A DNA stretch of 64,000 nucleotides from Clostridia bacterium (GTDB taxonomy: Bacteria > Bacillota > Clostridia > Oscillospirales > Acutalibacteraceae). Positions 60,301 to 64,000 of this stretch are shown here, in pieces (the first letter of the stretch is position 1; every line of letters starts with the position of its first letter). The DNA is taken from positions 1 through 64,000 of the forward strand of contig JAKSQO010000002.1 of NCBI GenBank assembly GCA_024404095.1. Direction: 5' to 3'. Below the pieces are notes generated by a model. The model searched no databases, was not told where the DNA came from, and saw only the letters and a list, made by a program, of their open reading frames with translations. The position numbers and the translations under genes are program-made.

Positions 60301-61494
60301 ATGGAATTGATTAAAAGCCTTGTCGAAGGTTTATGGCAGTCATCGGGCTTCTACCTCCTCACATGGAAAGAAATTGCGATGATTGCGGTATCCTTTGCAT
60401 TTCTGTTTTTTGCTATTCACCCCAAGTTTCGCTTTGAACCGCTTTTGCTTGTGCCGATTGCATTCGGCATTCTGCTTGCAAATCTTCCCGGTTCAGGCAT
60501 AATGGATGACCTTACTCTCGGTCAGCTCTTCGGCGGTGACGGTTCACTTGCAAATCCCGATGCGCATTGGTATGAGTCGGGTGTTCTGCGAATTATTTAT
60601 GCCGGTGTTAAATCGAGCGTATTCCCGTGCCTGATATTTATGGGCGTCGGAGCTATGACCGATTTCGGCCCTCTGCTTTCAAACCCTGTCAGCCTTCTTC
60701 TCGGCGCGGCGGCACAGCTCGGCATTTATGTTGCGTTCATCATTGCGATTCTTCTCGGATTTTCACTTGATGAAGCTGCTTCAATCGCTATTATCGGCGG
60801 TGCTGACGGTCCGACAGCAATATGGCTGACGTCAAAGCTTGCACCTCACCTGCTTGCGCCTATTGCCCTTGCGGCATATTCCTATATGGCTCTTATTCCG
60901 CTCATTCAGCCTCCGATTATGAAGGCTCTTACAACAAAGAAAGAGCGCGAAGTTAAGATGACTCAGCTCCGTAAGGTATCAAAGATTGAGAAAATTATTT
61001 TCCCTGTTATCGTTCTTGTACTTGTCGGTCTGATTCTTCCGTCGGTTGTTCCGCTTCTCGGTATGTTTATGCTCGGCAACCTGTTCCGTGAGTGCGGTGT
61101 TGTTGAGAGACTTTCCGATACAGCTCAGAACACGCTGAATAATATTGTCGTTATTCTTCTCGGAATTACAGTCGGCGCAACGGCAAACGGTCAGAGCTTC
61201 CTTCAGTGGAAGACAATCGGTATTGTTGTGCTCGGTCTTGCCGCATTCTCGTTCTCAACGGTTGGCGGTGTACTCCTCGGCAAGCTTCTCTATGTTATTA
61301 CGGGCGGCAAAATCAATCCGCTTATCGGTGCTGCAGGCGTTTCCGCTGTTCCTATGGCGGCTCGTGTTGCACAGAACGAGGGCAGAAAGTACAACCCCAC
61401 AAACTTCCTTCTTATGCACGCAATGGGACCGAATGTCGCAGGTGTTATCGGCTCAGCTGTTGCAGCAGGCTTCCTGCTTCTGATGTTTAAATAA
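60301..61494 (+). CDS. oadB: Sodium-pumping decarboxylase beta subunit (OadB)
   Basis: The 397-residue polytopic protein decarboxylates carboxybiotin and pumps Na+ outward. IIGGADGPTAIWLTSKLAPHLLAPIALAAYSYMALIPLIQPPIMKAL contains the family core (the Asp of GGADGPT binds Na+) and a second GAAGVSAVPMAARVAQ motif near the C-terminus. It completes a full Na+ pump with OadA, OadG and the biotin carrier. Ends at a terminator. Confidence 0.95.
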   Translation: MELIKSLVEGLWQSSGFYLLTWKEIAMIAVSFAFLFFAIHPKFRFEPLLLVPIAFGILLANLPGSGIMDDLTLGQLFGGDGSLANPDAHWYESGVLRIIYAGVKSSVFPCLIFMGVGAMTDFGPLLSNPVSLLLGAAAQLGIYVAFIIAILLGFSLDEAASIAIIGGADGPTAIWLTSKLAPHLLAPIALAAYSYMALIPLIQPPIMKALTTKKEREVKMTQLRKVSKIEKIIFPVIVLVLVGLILPSVVPLLGMFMLGNLFRECGVVERLSDTAQNTLNNIVVILLGITVGATANGQSFLQWKTIGIVVLGLAAFSFSTVGGVLLGKLLYVITGGKINPLIGAAGVSAVPMAARVAQNEGRKYNPTNFLLMHAMGPNVAGVIGSAVAAGFLLLMFK

Positions 61495-61551
61495 TTTTGA
61501 CTCTTTATCAACATCCGGGGTAAAAACCCTGAAAAAGAAATAAACTAATAT

Positions 61552-61582
61552 CGGCAGCAGCGAAAGTTGCTGCCGTTTGTTT
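61552..61582 (+). terminator. Terminator of the Na+ pump operon
   Basis: Stem CGGCAGCA/TGCTGCCG, 8-nt loop, then TTTGTTTAT. A smaller GGGT/ACCC hairpin precedes it. Confidence 0.8.
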
Positions 61583-61622
61583 ATGTGCTTCGTCAATATG
61601 AAGATTAAATTGTAAAAAAATG

Positions 61623-61651
61623 TTGATAATACTTTTTCCTGATAGTATAAT
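61623..61651 (+). promoter_or_regulatory. Promoter of the TMEM43-like gene
   Basis: TTGATA (61623-61628), 17-nt spacer, TATAAT (61646-61651), 28 nt before the ATG; a GGAGG site lies between. Confidence 0.75.
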
Positions 61652-61678
61652 AAAGGAAGACGTTCAGGAGGGGATGTT

Positions 61679-62539
61679 ATGAAAAAATTTTTGCAGTTAT
61701 TACCGATGGCAACTATCGTATTAGTAATTTTTGCGCTGATAAGTTTTGTCTGGGGTTCTGATCAGAAGCGTATGGCAACAGTTGATGAAAATTTTGAAAT
61801 AATCGAAATAAACGAAGAAAGCAATTTATCCGAAAACGAGGGAAAGTATGTTGTCGTAACGGGAACACCAAAGGTAACCGAAACTCCTTCCGATACGCTC
61901 TTCGGTGTAAAATCAGACGGCTATGTTCTTGTAAGAACGGTTGAAATGTATCAGTATACGATAATTGATGATGCCGTTTATAAACATTTTTCAAGCATAC
62001 AGAACGAAGATATAAAAGGAAAACACGGTGAGAGCTATGTAAATCCTGATTTCCCTTCTGATTTGAAGAATGCCGTTTTCTTCGGCAAAATGGCTGTCGG
62101 GCAAAATGAAATTCCGGTAAGCGAGGATTTTATTGAAACCATAAGAACTAAACAGTCCTGTGTAAGCGACAAGATTGAATTAAAGGATATTGAAAATCTT
62201 GAAATAAAGGGATACAAGTCCTGCGGTGACGGATATTACACAAAGGCAGATCCCGACAACTGGAAAATCGGCGACATCCGTATCAAATTCTCTTACCTTC
62301 CGTCAGATGCACTTGACAAGGTGACTGTCGGAGGACTTCTGAAAAACGGAGTTGTTACATATGAGGAACAGCATTTCGGATACGCAAGCGACTCTGAAAA
62401 AAGCATACCGGAGATAATAACCGAAACAAGAGGCGAACACGGTAATAATGCAAACGGCCTTTATACTATCGGTATTATAGAGATTATAATTGCCGTAATT
62501 GTGTTCTTTATTAAGAAACTTAGAAGCAAAAAGGTTTAA
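61679..62539 (+). CDS. TMEM43-like membrane protein
   Basis: The 286-residue protein has an N-terminal hydrophobic helix (residues 7-27), a soluble domain with LVRTVEMYQY (the VEMYQW-like motif of the TMEM43 family, about residue 82) and a C-terminal helix (about 258-278). Members are often beside Tim44-like or LemA-like proteins in bacteria; their role is unknown. It precedes the Tim44-like gene by 17 nt in an operon. Confidence 0.75.
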   Translation: MKKFLQLLPMATIVLVIFALISFVWGSDQKRMATVDENFEIIEINEESNLSENEGKYVVVTGTPKVTETPSDTLFGVKSDGYVLVRTVEMYQYTIIDDAVYKHFSSIQNEDIKGKHGESYVNPDFPSDLKNAVFFGKMAVGQNEIPVSEDFIETIRTKQSCVSDKIELKDIENLEIKGYKSCGDGYYTKADPDNWKIGDIRIKFSYLPSDALDKVTVGGLLKNGVVTYEEQHFGYASDSEKSIPEIITETRGEHGNNANGLYTIGIIEIIIAVIVFFIKKLRSKKV

Positions 62540-62556
62540 GACAGGAGGGACTAAGC

Positions 62557-63624
62557 ATGAAAAAAAGAATTATTGCTCTCATCTTTGCGTTACTGCTTAT
62601 CGTATTCATTCCTGTCTATTCCCATGCGGAGTTCGGTGAATTTGCAGGCGACAGCGATTATGGGTATGATTCAGGCGGTTATGACAGCGGAAACGATTAC
62701 AATTATAACTATGGCGACGACGATGACGATGATGATAACTACTACGTTTACGAAAAAGAAGAAAAAACAACACGTTATTATTCAAGCGTTTCGGGTTCAC
62801 ATTCAGGCAGCAGTGGATTCGGAGGACATTTTGATTCAAAAGGAAATGCATTGTCAGTTGTCAGTATAAAAAATGCTGATGATGTCGAAGCAGATTACAG
62901 TACGGTTTTAGGCGCAATAATTGCGGGCTTTATCGCTATTATTGTTATTTCCGTTAAACGCTCAAAGCGCGGAGGAACACCGACACGTAATTATTCGGCA
63001 ACACCGAAACCGATTAACCCCGGCGCAGAGCCCACACGTTTGGATACGCTTAAACAGATGAGCGAATATACTGCAAATGACCCGGAATTTTCGGAGACAG
63101 AGCTGAAGGAAAAAGTATCGAATATGTATATTCAGATGCAGAACTGCTGGCAGAAGAAAAATCTTGAGCAGCTTCGTCCTTACTTCACCGATGCATTGTA
63201 TGCTCAGTTTGACCGTCAGCTTGAGCCGTACAGAACACGTCACGAAACAAATATCGTCGAACGCATTGCGGTTCTCGGAGTTGCGTTCAACGGCTGGAGA
63301 ACTGTCGGAGATAATGATGAAATTATCGCAACGGTAAGAACGAGAATAGTTGACTATACTATTGATGATAAGACTCAGCAGGTTGTCCGCGGTGACAGGA
63401 ACAGAGAAAAGTTCATGACCTACGAATGGACTCTCAGCCGTAAGTCGGGAGTAAAGACAACAACCGAATCGGGAACACGTTCCATTTCCTGTCCTCATTG
63501 CGGTGCTCCGCTGGATATTAACAAATCTGCGAAGTGCGAATACTGCGGTTCGATTGTTACTGTTGATTCAAGCGATTGGCTGATAAGCGAAATCAAAGGA
63601 ATAGCACAGAGAACGGCAAAATAA
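62557..63624 (+). CDS. Tim44-like-domain membrane protein with zinc ribbon
   Basis: The 355-residue protein has a signal/anchor segment (residues 1-24), a Gly/Ser/Tyr/Asp-rich low-complexity stretch (about 25-90), a membrane helix (about 110-135), a Tim44-like domain (about 165-300) and a C-terminal zinc ribbon (CPHCGAP ... CEYCGS). The Tim44-like family is widespread in bacteria and not mitochondrial in function. Operon partner of the TMEM43-like gene. Confidence 0.82.
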   Translation: MKKRIIALIFALLLIVFIPVYSHAEFGEFAGDSDYGYDSGGYDSGNDYNYNYGDDDDDDDNYYVYEKEEKTTRYYSSVSGSHSGSSGFGGHFDSKGNALSVVSIKNADDVEADYSTVLGAIIAGFIAIIVISVKRSKRGGTPTRNYSATPKPINPGAEPTRLDTLKQMSEYTANDPEFSETELKEKVSNMYIQMQNCWQKKNLEQLRPYFTDALYAQFDRQLEPYRTRHETNIVERIAVLGVAFNGWRTVGDNDEIIATVRTRIVDYTIDDKTQQVVRGDRNREKFMTYEWTLSRKSGVKTTTESGTRSISCPHCGAPLDINKSAKCEYCGSIVTVDSSDWLISEIKGIAQRTAK

Positions 63625-63637
63625 AACTGAATTTTCT

Positions 63638-63673
63638 GAACTGCATCTGAACGGTGCAGTTCTCTTTTTCTTT
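63638..63673 (+). terminator. Terminator of the Tim44-like operon
   Basis: Perfect 8-bp stem (GAACTGCA/TGCAGTTC), 9-nt loop, followed by TCTTTTTCTTT. Confidence 0.85.
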
Positions 63674-63682
63674 GCATTTTAA

Positions 63683-63711
63683 TTGACTAAACGTGTTAAA
63701 AATTGTATAAT
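63683..63711 (+). promoter_or_regulatory. Promoter of the terminal gene
   Basis: TTGACT (63683-63688), 17-nt spacer, TATAAT (63706-63711), 30 nt before the ATG. Confidence 0.78.
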
Positions 63712-63740
63712 AACTCTATCTATCCGAAAGGGGACTTTAT

Positions 63741-64000
63741 ATGAAGCTTTCAAAGAAAATTTTATCTTTACTGCTTGCCGTCATTATGCTTATGACAGTT
63801 GGTGTAACTGCATTTGCGGAGGGTGAGTCAGACACATCAAAGAAATTCACAATCATTTCTTCAAATGTTGCAGGACTTCCGATTCCTGCCATGTTTGACG
63901 AGAACGGCAAGGTTGTTTCTCAGACACAGAAGATTATGGGTACACTTCTCAACGAAAGCGGTGTTGATATTGTATGTGTTCAGGAGGACTTCCAGTATCA
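63741..64000 (+). CDS. Secreted endonuclease/exonuclease/phosphatase-family protein (5' part)
   Basis: The reading frame runs from the ATG at 63741 (GAAAGGGG upstream) off the window end after 86 codons. The product starts with a clean signal peptide (MKLSKKILSLLLAVIMLMTV, predicted cleavage after AFA about residue 26) followed by FTIISSNVAGLPIP and VDIVCVQEDFQ, the EEP-superfamily pattern of the first two strands with the metal-binding Asn and Glu. It is probably a secreted nuclease or sphingomyelinase-like phosphodiesterase; the catalytic core is beyond the window. Confidence 0.75.
   Translation, partial: MKLSKKILSLLLAVIMLMTVGVTAFAEGESDTSKKFTIISSNVAGLPIPAMFDENGKVVSQTQKIMGTLLNESGVDIVCVQEDFQY

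Noticed and set aside
1-64000. CRISPR array, tRNA or rRNA genes
   Set aside because: No regularly spaced repeats and no tRNA or rRNA signatures were seen on either strand.

Overview
The window looks like chromosomal DNA of a low-to-mid GC Bacillota, most likely a gut-type Clostridia (Oscillospiraceae/Ruminococcus-like). The clues are clean A/G-rich ribosome binding sites, many TTGACA/TATAAT promoters with 17-nt spacers, a sodium-pumping decarboxylase, DUF6514, YabE-like 3D/G5 and M23 envelope genes, GH78 and GHL6 sugar enzymes, and a tetrahydrofolate riboswitch. I see no tRNA, rRNA or CRISPR array. The species is inferred, not proven.

Layout. 1-1012: two small unknown ORFs and a hairpin-rich AT-rich gap. 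1013-7132: split-type GMP synthase, DUF554 protein, and a gltX-glnS-membrane protein operon. 7133-9600: APC permease divergent from a LysR regulator, with overlapping promoters and a perfect palindrome. 9609-10782: rpsF-ssb-rpsR with its own promoter and leader. 10868-14661: secreted glycosidase-like protein, galU and a zinc-ribbon/DUF2628 membrane protein. 14722-17111: prfB, cyclase and sugar transferase. 17108-20198: VanY-type carboxypeptidase, membrane M28 peptidase and a lipoprotein. 20248-28964: carbohydrate and housekeeping genes (GH78, GHL6, M23, alpha/beta hydrolase, hemW, GPH transporter). 29042-30853: lepA.

30924-34258 is the most unusual part. An IS110-family transposase with a strongly structured upstream non-coding region (candidate bridge RNA) lies between a perfect consensus promoter plus structured leader and a YabE-like 3D/G5 cell-wall gene.

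34318-37254: radC, a DUF6514 protein, a PHP phosphoesterase and an unknown gene. 37290-45329: an apparent eight-gene minus-strand operon running purB, gtrA, GT2, rfbB, lipoprotein, EFR1 flavodoxin/ferredoxin, MBOAT, SGNH; it pairs a purine gene with envelope polysaccharide synthesis and O-acylation. 45484-49631: C_GCAxxG_C_C protein, Mrp ATPase, TrmO and two glycosyltransferases. 49638-50405: THF riboswitch and folate ECF S component. 50455-56264: self-regulated MarR and a heterodimeric ABC exporter with one degenerate ATPase site, then plsC and a second PHP protein. 56272-61582: lipoprotein, glycyl-tRNA synthetase and a four-gene Na+-translocating decarboxylase (oadA, oadG, biotin carrier, oadB). 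61623-64000: TMEM43-like and Tim44-like membrane proteins and the start of a secreted endonuclease/exonuclease/phosphatase protein cut by the window end.
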